This document shows positions 25,984 to 34,443 of a DNA stretch of 64,000 nt, in pieces. The stretch comes from Bog-756 sp963725395 (GTDB lineage: Bacteria; Actinomycetota; Acidimicrobiia; Acidimicrobiales; RAAP-2), in contig CAVRYH010000012.1 in NCBI GenBank assembly GCA_963725395.1, forward strand, positions 62,001 to 126,000, given 5' to 3'. How positions within the stretch are numbered: position 1 is the stretch's first letter; each line of letters opens with the position of its first letter. Below the pieces are notes generated by a model that made no database searches, was not told where the DNA came from, and saw only the letters and a program-made list of their open reading frames with translations. Made by a program: the position numbers and the translations under genes.

Positions 25984-27258
25984 GTGTGCGAAGCTGATTT
26001 GGTGGATCTCACCCCCACCGCAGACCAGGAGTCGTTCCGGGCCGACATCCGCGAGTGGCTGGTGGCGAACCTCCCTTGGGAATACGGCAAAGGGCTACCG
26101 CCGCGGTTCGACGACCTCGACCAGGAGGTGGAATTTCTGCGCCGCTGGCAGGGCCGGCTGGCCTCGGGAGGCTGGGTGGGGGTGGCGTGGCCGCCGGAGT
26201 ACGGCGGACGTGGGGCCGGTCCGGTCGAGCACTACATCGTCCAGGACGAGCTGGCCCGGGCCCGGGCACCCGAGATGGTCGGACGGATCGGGCTGAACCT
26301 CGCCGCCCCCACGTTGCTGGCCCATGGCACCGGCGACCAGAAGGCGCGCTGGCTGTCGAGGATCCGCACGGCCGAGGACCTCTGGTGCCAGCTGTTCAGT
26401 GAACCCGGGGCCGGCAGCGACCTGGCCGGACTCGTCACCCGGGCCGACCGGGTGGACGGTGGGTGGTTGGTCAACGGCCAGAAGGTGTGGACCTCCTACG
26501 CCCAGTTCGCCGACTGGGGGGTGTGCCTGGCCCGGTCCGACGCCGGGGCCGCCAAGCACAAGGGGATCTCGTACCTGGTGGTCGACATGCACCACCCCGG
26601 GGTCGACGTGCGCCCGCTGGTACAGCTGACCGGTGAAGCCGAGTTCAACGAGGTCTTCCTCACCGACGTGTTCGTGCCCGAGGATCAGCTCATCGGGCCG
26701 GAACACGAAGGTTGGCGTGTGGCCAACTCGACCCTGTCGCACGAGCGGGGGACCAACCCGCGTCAGCTGGTGATCCACATGCAACTGCTGGAGGAGCTCC
26801 TCAGGCTGGCCGTGGAGAACGGGAGCGCCGACGACCGGGCGACGGCCGGGGCGCTCGCGCAGGCCTATGTGGAGATACGCCTGTTCCAACTGCACAACCT
26901 CCGCAGCGTGAGCCGGTTGTCCCACGGGCTCGACCCCGGACCCGAGGGCAGTGCCCTCAAGCTGTACTGGAGTGAGATGTCCAAGCGATTCCAGGAAACG
27001 GCCATGGACGTGGTGGGGGATGCTGCGCCGCTGTGGAGGGGCGCCACCGACAATCCGGGCGACGGGCGGTGGCAGCGGGCCTGGCTGTACTACCAGGCCT
27101 CGTCGATCTGGGCCGGGACGAACGAGATCCAACGTAACGTCATCGCCGAGAGGGTCCTCGGCCTGCCCCGGACGCCGAAGCGTCCGGAGGCGGCCGGGCC
27201 GACGGGGGCCGATCAGCGGTCCCGGGCCGGGGCCCAGACGTCGGGAGGAGAACGATGA
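25984..27258 (+). CDS. acyl-CoA dehydrogenase
   Basis: 424 residues with the complete set: VAWPPEYGGRG, FSEPGAGSDLAGLV flavin loop, VNGQKVWTSYAQ, and AGTNEIQRNVIAERVLGLPR at the C-terminus. The canonical glutamate is replaced by alanine (IWAGT), while SHERGTN supplies a helix-G glutamate. Starts: GTG 25984 or in-frame GTG 26002 (VDLTPTADQESF), the latter fitting the usual family N-terminus. It is head-to-head with the reduced dehydrogenase. Its stop overlaps the next gene's ATG (ATGA), forming a dehydrogenase-hydratase-CoA transferase operon. Confidence 0.9.
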   Translation: MCEADLVDLTPTADQESFRADIREWLVANLPWEYGKGLPPRFDDLDQEVEFLRRWQGRLASGGWVGVAWPPEYGGRGAGPVEHYIVQDELARARAPEMVGRIGLNLAAPTLLAHGTGDQKARWLSRIRTAEDLWCQLFSEPGAGSDLAGLVTRADRVDGGWLVNGQKVWTSYAQFADWGVCLARSDAGAAKHKGISYLVVDMHHPGVDVRPLVQLTGEAEFNEVFLTDVFVPEDQLIGPEHEGWRVANSTLSHERGTNPRQLVIHMQLLEELLRLAVENGSADDRATAGALAQAYVEIRLFQLHNLRSVSRLSHGLDPGPEGSALKLYWSEMSKRFQETAMDVVGDAAPLWRGATDNPGDGRWQRAWLYYQASSIWAGTNEIQRNVIAERVLGLPRTPKRPEAAGPTGADQRSRAGAQTSGGER

Positions 27259-28082
27259 GCGAACAGCCAGTCCTGTACGAGGTGGTCGGGCACGTCGCCA
27301 CCATCACCATGAACCGACCGGAGGTGGCGAACGCGCAGGACACCGCCCTCATCGACGGGATCGACGGCTTCCTCGACGACGCCGACGCTGACGACGAGGT
27401 CCGCGTGGTCATCCTGGCGGGGTCGGGAAAGCACTTTTCAGCCGGCCACGACCTGAAGGAGCTCGTCGGCGGGGACGAACCGGACTACTGGCGGAACCTG
27501 CGTGAGACTCCCGAGGGGAAGTTCCGGCACGAGCAGCTGATGTACTTCGAACGCTGCAAGCGGCTGTACTCGTTCCGCAAGCCCACCATCGCCCAGGTCC
27601 AGGGCGCGGTGGTGGCCGCCGGCCTGATGCTGGCGTGCATGTGCGACCTGATCGTGGCCGCCGACGACGCGGTGTTCTCCAATCCGGTGCTCCGCATGAC
27701 GGGTGCCGGTGTGGAGTTGCTCGTGGAGCCGTGGGAGCTGGGCATCCGCAAGGCGAAGGAGTTCCTGTGGACGGGCGAGAAGATCGACGCCCAGGAAGCC
27801 TGGCGTCTCGGCCTGGTCAACCGGGTGGTTCCAGCGGCCGAGCTGGCCGGGCGAACCCGAGAGCTCGCCGAGCGGGTGGCCCTCGTGCCTCCGACCACGG
27901 CGCAGGTGGTGAAGGACACCATCAACAACACTGCGACCCTCATGGGGAAAGAGGAGTCGTGGAAGTACCACTTCATGGCCCACCACTGGATGCACAACAC
28001 CGCCACCGCCCTGGAGGCGCTCGAGGCTCGAAAAGGGAAGAGTTCCATGCAGGAGGTCTTCGCCGAGCATCGGGATGACTGA
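27255..28082 (+). CDS. enoyl-CoA hydratase/isomerase
   Basis: A 275-residue crotonase. ITMNRPEVANAQDT at the N-terminus, first oxyanion motif HFSAGHDLKEL, second oxyanion motif QGAVVAAGLMLACMCDLIVAADDAVF. The usual glutamates of hydratases are not obvious: the position after the second oxyanion loop reads GVELLVEPWELG, so an isomerase or another crotonase reaction is possible. It has a long helical C-terminus. ATG 27255 overlaps the stop of the preceding dehydrogenase and is preceded by GGAGGAG; its own end overlaps the next gene by 8 bp. Confidence 0.9.
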   Translation: MSEQPVLYEVVGHVATITMNRPEVANAQDTALIDGIDGFLDDADADDEVRVVILAGSGKHFSAGHDLKELVGGDEPDYWRNLRETPEGKFRHEQLMYFERCKRLYSFRKPTIAQVQGAVVAAGLMLACMCDLIVAADDAVFSNPVLRMTGAGVELLVEPWELGIRKAKEFLWTGEKIDAQEAWRLGLVNRVVPAAELAGRTRELAERVALVPPTTAQVVKDTINNTATLMGKEESWKYHFMAHHWMHNTATALEALEARKGKSSMQEVFAEHRDD

Positions 28083-29295
28083 GCATCAACCGGCCCTCGC
28101 CGGCCTGCGGGTGATCGACGTCGGCACCCGCATCAGCGCGCCGTTCTGCGCCGGGCTCCTCGGCGAGATGGGCGCCGAGGTCATCAAGGTGGAGGACCCG
28201 CGTGGGGGCGACTTCATGCGCTCCATCGGTCCCTTCGTGCCGACCGAGGACGACGGACCCGACTACTCGTTGTGGTGGGCGGTCGAGGGCCGTGGGCGCA
28301 AAGGCGTCACCCTCGACCTCCGCCAGACCCGGGGTCAGGAACTCTTCCGAAGGTTGGTGGCCCAGGCCGACGTCGTCTGCGAGAACTTCCGACCGGGGAC
28401 GATGGAGGGATGGGGGATCGGCCCGGACCGGTGCGATCCCCGGCTGGTGTGGGCCCGCATCAGCGTGTTCGGTCAGGACGGCCCCAACGCCCGTCGACCT
28501 GGCCTGGACCGGATCGGCATGGCGTTCGGCGGACTCCTCGGCCTCACCGGGTTCCCGGACGGCCCACCGGTACGCACCGGGGTGACGGTCTCCGACTACC
28601 TGACCGGCGTGTTCGCCGCCGAAGCGGTGACCGCGGCCCTGTACCGGCGCGACCGCGTCGACGGCGGCACCGGGCGCGGCGGCGTGGTCGACGCCCCCCT
28701 CTACGGCTCGGTCCTCCGCATCCTCGAATGGACCATCGGGGGCCAGGACCGGCTCGGGCTGACCCGACAGCGGGAGGGGAACCGGATGGCCAACTCCGCC
28801 CCGCTCGACAACTACATCGCCGCCGATGGACGCTACGTCTGCATCGTGGCGGGTTCGGACGCCAACTTCGCCCGACTGTGCTCGGCGATGGGCCGGCCCG
28901 ACCTGCTCGAGGATCCCCGGTGGGCGACCCTCGCCCGGCGGGCCGAGGGCGGCGACGAGATCAACGCGATGGTCGCGGCGTGGGTGGCGGCCCGGCCGGC
29001 CGCCGAGGTCGAGGCCACGTGCCTCGAGCACGGTGTACCCGTCGCCACCATCAACGATGCCGCCGACATCCTTGCCGACCCCCACGTCGCGGCGCGGGGG
29101 GACCTCGTCACCGTCGACGACCCGGTGGCCGGCCCCCATCTCCAGCAGGCCCCCTTCCCCCGGCTCGACGGTGCGGCCCCTGCCGCCCCGGCCCCGGCCC
29201 CGGCCCTCGGCCAGCACAACCGCGAGGTCTGGTGCGGGCTGGTCGGTCTCGCCCCTTCCGACCTCGAGACGCTGACCGCGGACGGCGTGATCTGA
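28075..29295 (+). CDS. CaiB/BaiF family III CoA-transferase
   Basis: 406 residues. Opening GLRVIDVGTRISAPFCAGLLGEMGAEVIKVEDP, then GRKGVTLDLR, CENFRPGTMEGWGIG, and the conserved aspartate in VTVSDYLTG. An Ala/Pro-rich linker of about 20 residues lies before the final helix (APAPALGQHNREVWCGLV). It overlaps the enoyl-CoA hydratase by 8 bp, so it is translated from the same mRNA. It is only distantly like the two paralogues at 18378 and 36424. Confidence 0.92.
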   Translation: MTEHQPALAGLRVIDVGTRISAPFCAGLLGEMGAEVIKVEDPRGGDFMRSIGPFVPTEDDGPDYSLWWAVEGRGRKGVTLDLRQTRGQELFRRLVAQADVVCENFRPGTMEGWGIGPDRCDPRLVWARISVFGQDGPNARRPGLDRIGMAFGGLLGLTGFPDGPPVRTGVTVSDYLTGVFAAEAVTAALYRRDRVDGGTGRGGVVDAPLYGSVLRILEWTIGGQDRLGLTRQREGNRMANSAPLDNYIAADGRYVCIVAGSDANFARLCSAMGRPDLLEDPRWATLARRAEGGDEINAMVAAWVAARPAAEVEATCLEHGVPVATINDAADILADPHVAARGDLVTVDDPVAGPHLQQAPFPRLDGAAPAAPAPAPALGQHNREVWCGLVGLAPSDLETLTADGVI

Positions 29296-29304
29296 CCGCC
29301 CGAG

Positions 29305-29310
29305 TATCCT
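29305..29310 (+). promoter_or_regulatory. -10 box of leaderless-type promoter (thioesterase)
   Basis: TATCCT nine bases before ATG 29320, with no ribosome binding site, suggesting a separate promoter within the gene series. Confidence 0.4.
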
Positions 29311-29319
29311 CCATCCCTC

Positions 29320-30174
29320 ATGACCCGACTCGGCGACGCGGTGGACCCCACCGGAGCCACCGACCCGCCTGCCTTCAGCCCTGACCCCGCCGGCGGGATC
29401 CTGTCCGACACGGGCGGCTTCATCAACGACCTCGCCTTCGAGTTCGACATCTCGGGGGACGGGACCCACGGCGTCGGCCGGGCATCGATCACCCCGATGA
29501 TGTCGGCGAACGGGACACTGGCCCGCCCGGCGGTCCTCCTCACGATCGCCGACTGCATCGCCGGCGTGCCGGCCATGCACGTCTCCGCGCCGCGCCTGGC
29601 GGTCACCCTCGACATGGTGGTGCGCACCGTCGCCCCGGAGATGGGCCCCGAGCTCGACATGACGTCGGACGTCCTGAAGCGGGGGCGCAACACCGTGGCG
29701 TGTGAGGTCCGGTTCACCGATGCGGGGTCGAACGATCTCGTGGCCCTGTGCTATCTCACCTTCATGGCCTCCCCCAGGCCCCAGGACGTCTCTCCGCCCG
29801 CTCCCCGCGGCATGGCCTTCCACGGCTCGCTGCCCGTCGACTTCGCCCAACGGGTCGGAGTGCGCACCATTGCGCCGGGCATCACCGAGATCGACCGGCG
29901 CCCGTTCGTCGTTCAGGCCTCCAACTCGTTGCAAGGTGGCATCGTCGCCCTGCTGGGCGAGACCGCGGCCGAGTCGCTCACCGGGCAGCCCGTGCGCGAC
30001 CTGGACATCCGCTTCTTCACCGGTGTACGGGTCGGGCCCGGGCGGGCCACGGCCGAGGTCATCGGCGACGGATCGGTACGTGTCGAAGTACGCGACGCGG
30101 GCAACGACGGTCGACTGGCCGCGCTGGCGGTGGCCCGCATCCCAGACGGGCGTCGCACGCCCCCGGGTCGGTAG
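29320..30174 (+). CDS. double-hotdog thioesterase-like protein
   Basis: 284 residues in two hotdog repeats. The first (residues about 30-150) contains MMSANGTLARPAVLLTIADCIAGVPAM, the helix position of PaaI-type thioesterases. The second (about 160-275) contains SNSLQGGIVALLGETAAESL, then the final strand set ATAEVIGDGSVRVEVRDAG. Either half could supply the active site; an acyl-CoA thioesterase or hydratase-like role is inferred. It precedes the LLM oxidoreductase by 6 bp on the same strand. Confidence 0.8.
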   Translation: MTRLGDAVDPTGATDPPAFSPDPAGGILSDTGGFINDLAFEFDISGDGTHGVGRASITPMMSANGTLARPAVLLTIADCIAGVPAMHVSAPRLAVTLDMVVRTVAPEMGPELDMTSDVLKRGRNTVACEVRFTDAGSNDLVALCYLTFMASPRPQDVSPPAPRGMAFHGSLPVDFAQRVGVRTIAPGITEIDRRPFVVQASNSLQGGIVALLGETAAESLTGQPVRDLDIRFFTGVRVGPGRATAEVIGDGSVRVEVRDAGNDGRLAALAVARIPDGRRTPPGR

Positions 30175-30180
30175 GACGGG

Positions 30181-31146
30181 GTGGACGTCGTGGCGGAGCG
30201 TGTGCCCTCGTCGCCGCGCATCGAGTTCGGCATCTACCTGCCGCAGGTGTCGTTCACCTACGCCCAGCTGATCGAGCGGGCCCGCTCCGCCGAGGCGCTG
30301 GACTACGACTCGGTGTGGCTCTATGACCACCTCTTCAGTCCCGGACAACCGGAGCGACCCTCGCTCGAGGGATGGACCCTGGCCGTGTACCTCCTGGCCC
30401 AGACCGAGCACCTCCGCGTGGGCCACCTGGTCCTGTGCAACAACTTCCGTCATCCGGCCGTGCTGGCCAAGATGGCCTCCACCCTGGATGTCCTGTCCGA
30501 CGGACGGCTCGAGCTGGGACTGGGGAGCGGGTCCGTCGCCGACGAGCACCGGCGCTCCGGCCTCCCGTGGGGGTCACCGGCCGAGCGATCCGGGCGTCTG
30601 GCCGAGGCACTGGAGATCCTGACCCGCATGTTCACCGGGGAGCCGACCACGTTCGCCGGGGATCACTACGAGGTGTCCGACCTGCCAAACCTGCCCCCAC
30701 CCCTCCAGAGGCCGAGACCGCCCATCCACGTCGGAGGGGTCGGGCCGCGGCGCACACTCCCCCTGGTGGCCCGCTACGCCGACGTCTGGAGCGTCCCCAC
30801 CTACGGACTGTCCGGGTGGGAGGAGAGCGGGCGTCTCCTCGACGCGGAGTGCGATGCCATCGGCCGTGCTCCGTCCTCCCTCCGCCGGTCACTGGAGGCG
30901 GTGCTGGTGCTCGCCCCCGACGAGCGATCCCTCGCCACCGCCAGGACGGAGGCCGAGCGGCGCTATGGCGCGCCGGGCTGGGGACTCGAGGCGGGAGGCT
31001 TCGTCGGCACCCCGACCATGGTGTCCGAGCGCATCGCGTCGATGATCGACAAGGGGGTCACGACGTTCGTGTTCTTCACCCACGACCGGGCCGACCCCCG
31101 GACTCTCGAGCTCTTCGCCAGCCACGTCATGCCCGAGTTCCGATGA
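30181..31146 (+). CDS. LLM class (F420- or flavin-dependent) oxidoreductase
   Basis: 321 residues, TIM-barrel luciferase-like. EFGIYLPQVSFTYAQLIERARSAEALDYDSVWLYDHL is the family start; then GHLVLCNNFRHPAVLAKMASTLDVLSDGRLELGLGSG, the typical strand-loop around the cofactor, and HVGGVGPRRTLPLVARYADVWS. Most likely an F420-dependent dehydrogenase or monooxygenase. Start GTG 30181 is only four bases from AGGA; GTG 30190 is an alternative with better spacing. It is probably co-transcribed with the thioesterase and the following SnoaL-like gene. Confidence 0.87.
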   Translation: MDVVAERVPSSPRIEFGIYLPQVSFTYAQLIERARSAEALDYDSVWLYDHLFSPGQPERPSLEGWTLAVYLLAQTEHLRVGHLVLCNNFRHPAVLAKMASTLDVLSDGRLELGLGSGSVADEHRRSGLPWGSPAERSGRLAEALEILTRMFTGEPTTFAGDHYEVSDLPNLPPPLQRPRPPIHVGGVGPRRTLPLVARYADVWSVPTYGLSGWEESGRLLDAECDAIGRAPSSLRRSLEAVLVLAPDERSLATARTEAERRYGAPGWGLEAGGFVGTPTMVSERIASMIDKGVTTFVFFTHDRADPRTLELFASHVMPEFR

Positions 31147-31212
31147 GACCCGCCGTCCACCCACCCGATCCCGGCTGTACCGGCGCGCCGCCGGCCGGGC
31201 GGGGGTGACCCC

Positions 31213-31680
31213 GTGGAGATCTGGGAACTCGTGGCCCGTGAGAACATTCGCGACCTGGTGGCGCGCTACAACGCCAACGGCGACAGCGGACGCTTCGACC
31301 AGATGCTGGACGTCTTCGCCGACGACGCGGTGATGGAGCTCGTGTCCGAGGACGGCGGAGTCAGGCGTTTCGAGGGCAAGGACCAGATCGCCACCGTCTT
31401 CACGGGGACCAAAGCGTCGTGGGACGCGGCAGCGCTGTCGCCGTCGACCTCGGGGGGACGAGCCCGGCACCACGTCCGTCACTTCGTGGCCACCCACCAG
31501 ATCGACGTGGACGACGAGGCCCACGCCCGGGGACGCTGCTACTTCGCCGTGCTCATGCCCCACGGCCTCGACCACTGGGGTCGGTACGTCGACGAATACG
31601 GCGTCCGCGACGGTCGCTGGGTGATCACCGTGCGACGCGCGCATACCGATGGCCGTTCGAGCGGCGGTCTCACAGAATGA
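31213..31680 (+). CDS. SnoaL/NTF2-like protein
   Basis: 155 residues, alpha+beta cone fold. NIRDLVARYNANGDSGRFDQMLDVFADDAVMEL is the classic NTF2-like helix-helix-strand opening, with FEGKDQIATVF next and paired strands RCYFAVLMPHGLDHWGRYVDEYGVRDGRWVITVRRAHT at the end. Members act as cyclases, isomerases, dehydratases or ligand-binding proteins; function cannot be told. GTG start with GGGGGTG upstream, 66 bp after the LLM gene. Confidence 0.8.
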   Translation: MEIWELVARENIRDLVARYNANGDSGRFDQMLDVFADDAVMELVSEDGGVRRFEGKDQIATVFTGTKASWDAAALSPSTSGGRARHHVRHFVATHQIDVDDEAHARGRCYFAVLMPHGLDHWGRYVDEYGVRDGRWVITVRRAHTDGRSSGGLTE

Positions 31681-31704
31681 GGGCGCCGCTCCTGGGCCCC
31701 CCGC

Positions 31705-32826
31705 TCATGCCTCCGACGGATCCAGCAGGAGGATCCCCCTGATGTTCCGCCCTTCCCTGAGGTCCCGGTAGCCGTCGTTGACCCGCTCGAGTGGGTAATC
31801 CCGGGTGATCAGACCCTCGAGGTCGAACAACCCGCGCCGGTCCAGCTCCAAGAGCTTGGGGATGTCCGAGCGGGGGTTGGCTGAGCCGAAGAGGGATCCG
31901 ACCACCTGCTTCTCCATGGCGGTGAGATCGGCCATCCTGAGGTTCACCTGTTTCTCCGTGTAGGGATGGATGTTGGTCACCACCACCCTCCCGCGCTTGC
32001 CGGCCAATGCCATCGCTTTGGAGAACAGCTCGCCACTCCCCACCCCCATGGCCATGATGACCTTGTCGGCCATCCGGCCCCGCGTCGCGTCACGGAGGGG
32101 GCCGAAGGCCTCCTCCATCGACGGGGCCACCATGGTGGCCCCGTACCGCTCGGCCGTCTCACGCTTGAACTCCACCGGATCGATGGCCACGATGGTCCCC
32201 GCACCGGCCAGGCGCGCCCCCTGCAGCGCCGAGGTTCCGATCCCTCCGATCCCGACGACGACCACCGTCTCGTCCGCCTCGACCTCGGCGGCGTACACCG
32301 CTGAGCCCCAGCCGGTCACTGCTCCGCACCCCACGAGGCAGGCCTTCCTGAGCGAGTAGGACGGATCGATCTTGACGCAGCTCGCCTCGTTCACCACCGT
32401 GTGGTGGGCGAAGGTTCCCGCCAGGCACATGAGGTTCAGGTCATCGCCGCCACGGTGATGGCGGGACGTCCCGTCGGCCTGGCGTCCTGTGCCGATCAGC
32501 GCACCGAGATCACACAGGTTCTGATGGCCGGTCGAACACGGGCCGCACCGGCCGCACGACGGGATGAAAGCCAACACGACGTGGTCGCCCTCGGCCAGGC
32601 TGGTGACGCCGGCTCCGAGTGCCTCGACGATGCCCGCCCCTTCGTGCCCACCGATCATGGGCAGGGGCATGGGGGTATCGCCGGTGGTCAGGTGCTCATC
32701 GGAGTGGCACAGACCCGAAGCGACCATCCGCACCAGCACCTCTCCGGGACCCGGAGGGTCGAGCTCGATTTCCTCCACGCTCCAGGGCGTTCCGATCCTC
32801 CAGCAGATGGCAACCTCGGTCTTCAT
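31705..32826 (-). CDS. NDMA-dependent (mycofactocin-associated) zinc alcohol dehydrogenase
   Basis: 373 residues of the zinc MDR family. Catalytic zinc ligands C40 and H61, structural zinc cysteines C91, C94, C97 and C105, Rossmann motif GIGGIGTSA. The sequence matches the Rxyl_3153 type, in which nicotinamide is held tightly and regenerated by the redox cofactor mycofactocin (family knowledge). No mycofactocin genes are visible in the window. ATG start with a G-rich ribosome binding site. It lies downstream of the CaiB-like gene 32958 on the same strand, separated by 131 bp. Probable role: oxidation of a primary alcohol. Confidence 0.88.
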   Translation of the reverse strand: MKTEVAICWRIGTPWSVEEIELDPPGPGEVLVRMVASGLCHSDEHLTTGDTPMPLPMIGGHEGAGIVEALGAGVTSLAEGDHVVLAFIPSCGRCGPCSTGHQNLCDLGALIGTGRQADGTSRHHRGGDDLNLMCLAGTFAHHTVVNEASCVKIDPSYSLRKACLVGCGAVTGWGSAVYAAEVEADETVVVVGIGGIGTSALQGARLAGAGTIVAIDPVEFKRETAERYGATMVAPSMEEAFGPLRDATRGRMADKVIMAMGVGSGELFSKAMALAGKRGRVVVTNIHPYTEKQVNLRMADLTAMEKQVVGSLFGSANPRSDIPKLLELDRRGLFDLEGLITRDYPLERVNDGYRDLREGRNIRGILLLDPSEA

Positions 32827-32957
32827 TTCGCCCCCGTCCCCGGCTCACCCCGACCCCGTTCGGATCAACGGCCGATGATATCCCCACCCACCTGACGCTC
32901 CGGCGATCATGGCCTCCGGCGACCCTCTGGTCCCGGGATTCCGGCACCACCGGCGGG

Positions 32958-34304
32958 TTACGGGATTCCCAACGACGACAGCACCTCATCGCTGTCCGCG
33001 CCCAGCACCGGTACGGACGCCGGACCTTGTCGGTCCGGTACGTCTCCACCGTCCGACTCGACACCACCCACCAGGAGCCGGTCTGGCGGCTGGCGCTCCG
33101 CCGGCACGAGGGCAGAAGGCGCTGGGCCCGAGAACCCTGCGGCCACGTCCGCCATGGACACGTCGAGCTCCCACCCGCCTCCCCTTTCGAGCGCGGCCAA
33201 CACGCCGATGGCCCCGGTCATCCCGCTCAACGGATCGGCGATGGCGTCGCCGCAGAAACAAGGACCCTCCTCGTCCCAGACGACCAGTCCCCCGGCGACG
33301 GCTGCGTCATCGCCGAACGCCACCCGGACCGCCGAGGGGCCTGAGCTGCCGTACCCCGTGATCGACAACCACACCCGGGGGCCTGTACCGCCGATGTGGT
33401 CACCCGGGGCCAGGCCCAGCTGCTCGAGGGCCCGCGGGCGCGCGGCTGAAACGACCACGTGGGCCGCGGACACGAGGGCACGCAGCCTGCGGATACCGTC
33501 CACGGTGTCGAGGTCGAGAGCCACCGATTCCTTCCCGGCGTTCATCGCGCGGAAGAACGGGATCGAGCCGTAGCGGGCTCCATCGGGACGGGCCAACGAC
33601 TCCACCTTGATCACACGGGCACCCGCCCTGCTCAGCAGTCGGGCCGCCAGCGGTCCGGCCCACAGGGCGGAGAGGTCGACCACGACCAGACCGTCCAGGC
33701 CCGTGACCGGTGCGCCGGTGCGGCCTCGACGGGCACGCACCCCCGCAAGGCCGAAGGACCGCTCGTCGCTCGGCCCGGAGCCCTGTCCCGCGTTGCTCCG
33801 CTCGCCCAGTGCGCCGACTGGCAGCCCGAGCATCGTCGAGCGTGCGGTCAACCGCCGGCTGGTCAGTCTGGCCACCTCGGCGGCGACTTCGGTCCAACGA
33901 TCCGGTCCAATGGGACGCGAAGGTTGAAGCCAGGCGTCCACCAGGTCCCAGTCGTCCGGGCGGGGCAGGTTCACGGCCAGCCATCCGTCCGCCGACCGCA
34001 GGAGACGGGCCGAACCACCGCAGCTCACGTCGCCCCCACGATGAAAGCCGTTCAGCACCGCCCGTTCAACAAGGACTCCGGCCGGGTCAATGGGCGCCGC
34101 GGTCCCGAGGTCCGCCGAGCGCTTCCCCCACTCGATGCCCAGTTGACGGACCGATTCCATGAGCCTGGACGGCGGGACCAGACCCGGGCCGGCCGGTCGG
34201 CCGGAAAGGGCGGTCAGGGTGGCGACGCCCGACGACATCCGGGACCCGCCCGGCGACGAGCCCCCCTCCGCCGAGTCGTCGAAGCCGTGCCCATCGTGAT
34301 CCAT
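32958..34304 (-). CDS. CaiB/BaiF CoA-transferase with permuted domain order
   Basis: About 448 residues. The CaiB N-terminal Rossmann half appears in the second part of the protein (GLDGLVVVDLSALWAGPLAARLLSRAGARVIKVES, then VALDLDTVDG, then AIADPLSGMTGAIG with the catalytic-type aspartate). The first ~190 residues look like the CaiB C-terminal half (DGWLAVNLPRPDDWDLVDAWL). Start ATG 34304 with minus-strand TACGTT nine bases upstream; internal starts are possible. It is divergent from the MaoC gene at 34444. Proteins with this arrangement occur in actinobacteria, so it may be functional. It ends 131 bp before the alcohol dehydrogenase start. Confidence 0.8.
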   Translation of the reverse strand: MDHDGHGFDDSAEGGSSPGGSRMSSGVATLTALSGRPAGPGLVPPSRLMESVRQLGIEWGKRSADLGTAAPIDPAGVLVERAVLNGFHRGGDVSCGGSARLLRSADGWLAVNLPRPDDWDLVDAWLQPSRPIGPDRWTEVAAEVARLTSRRLTARSTMLGLPVGALGERSNAGQGSGPSDERSFGLAGVRARRGRTGAPVTGLDGLVVVDLSALWAGPLAARLLSRAGARVIKVESLARPDGARYGSIPFFRAMNAGKESVALDLDTVDGIRRLRALVSAAHVVVSAARPRALEQLGLAPGDHIGGTGPRVWLSITGYGSSGPSAVRVAFGDDAAVAGGLVVWDEEGPCFCGDAIADPLSGMTGAIGVLAALERGGGWELDVSMADVAAGFSGPAPSALVPAERQPPDRLLVGGVESDGGDVPDRQGPASVPVLGADSDEVLSSLGIP

Positions 34305-34313
34305 CCGCCGGTC

Positions 34314-34319
34314 AACGTA
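34314..34319 (-). promoter_or_regulatory. -10 box of leaderless-type promoter (permuted CoA-transferase)
   Basis: On the minus strand TACGTT, nine bases ahead of ATG 34304. Confidence 0.35.
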
Positions 34320-34432
34320 CCGGCCGACGCCCGGCCGACGCCACAGACGGGCCGGGCTGACGGCACGGTGGGGGCGAGGTGCGCTCGGGAGCGCTCCCGG
34401 CGGTCGGGCGGTGAGGGAGTCCGGCCGGGGGA

Positions 34433-34438
34433 TATCGT
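34433..34438 (+). promoter_or_regulatory. -10 box of leaderless-type promoter (MaoC)
   Basis: TATCGT five bases ahead of ATG 34444; no ribosome binding site. Confidence 0.4.
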
Positions 34439-34443
34439 CGGGC

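Noticed and set aside
27973..30549. Minus-strand open frame of over 850 codons opposite the CoA-transferase, thioesterase and LLM genes
   Set aside because: It crosses three well-supported plus-strand genes and encodes a Gly/Arg/His-rich sequence with no motif; a shadow of GC-rich third positions.
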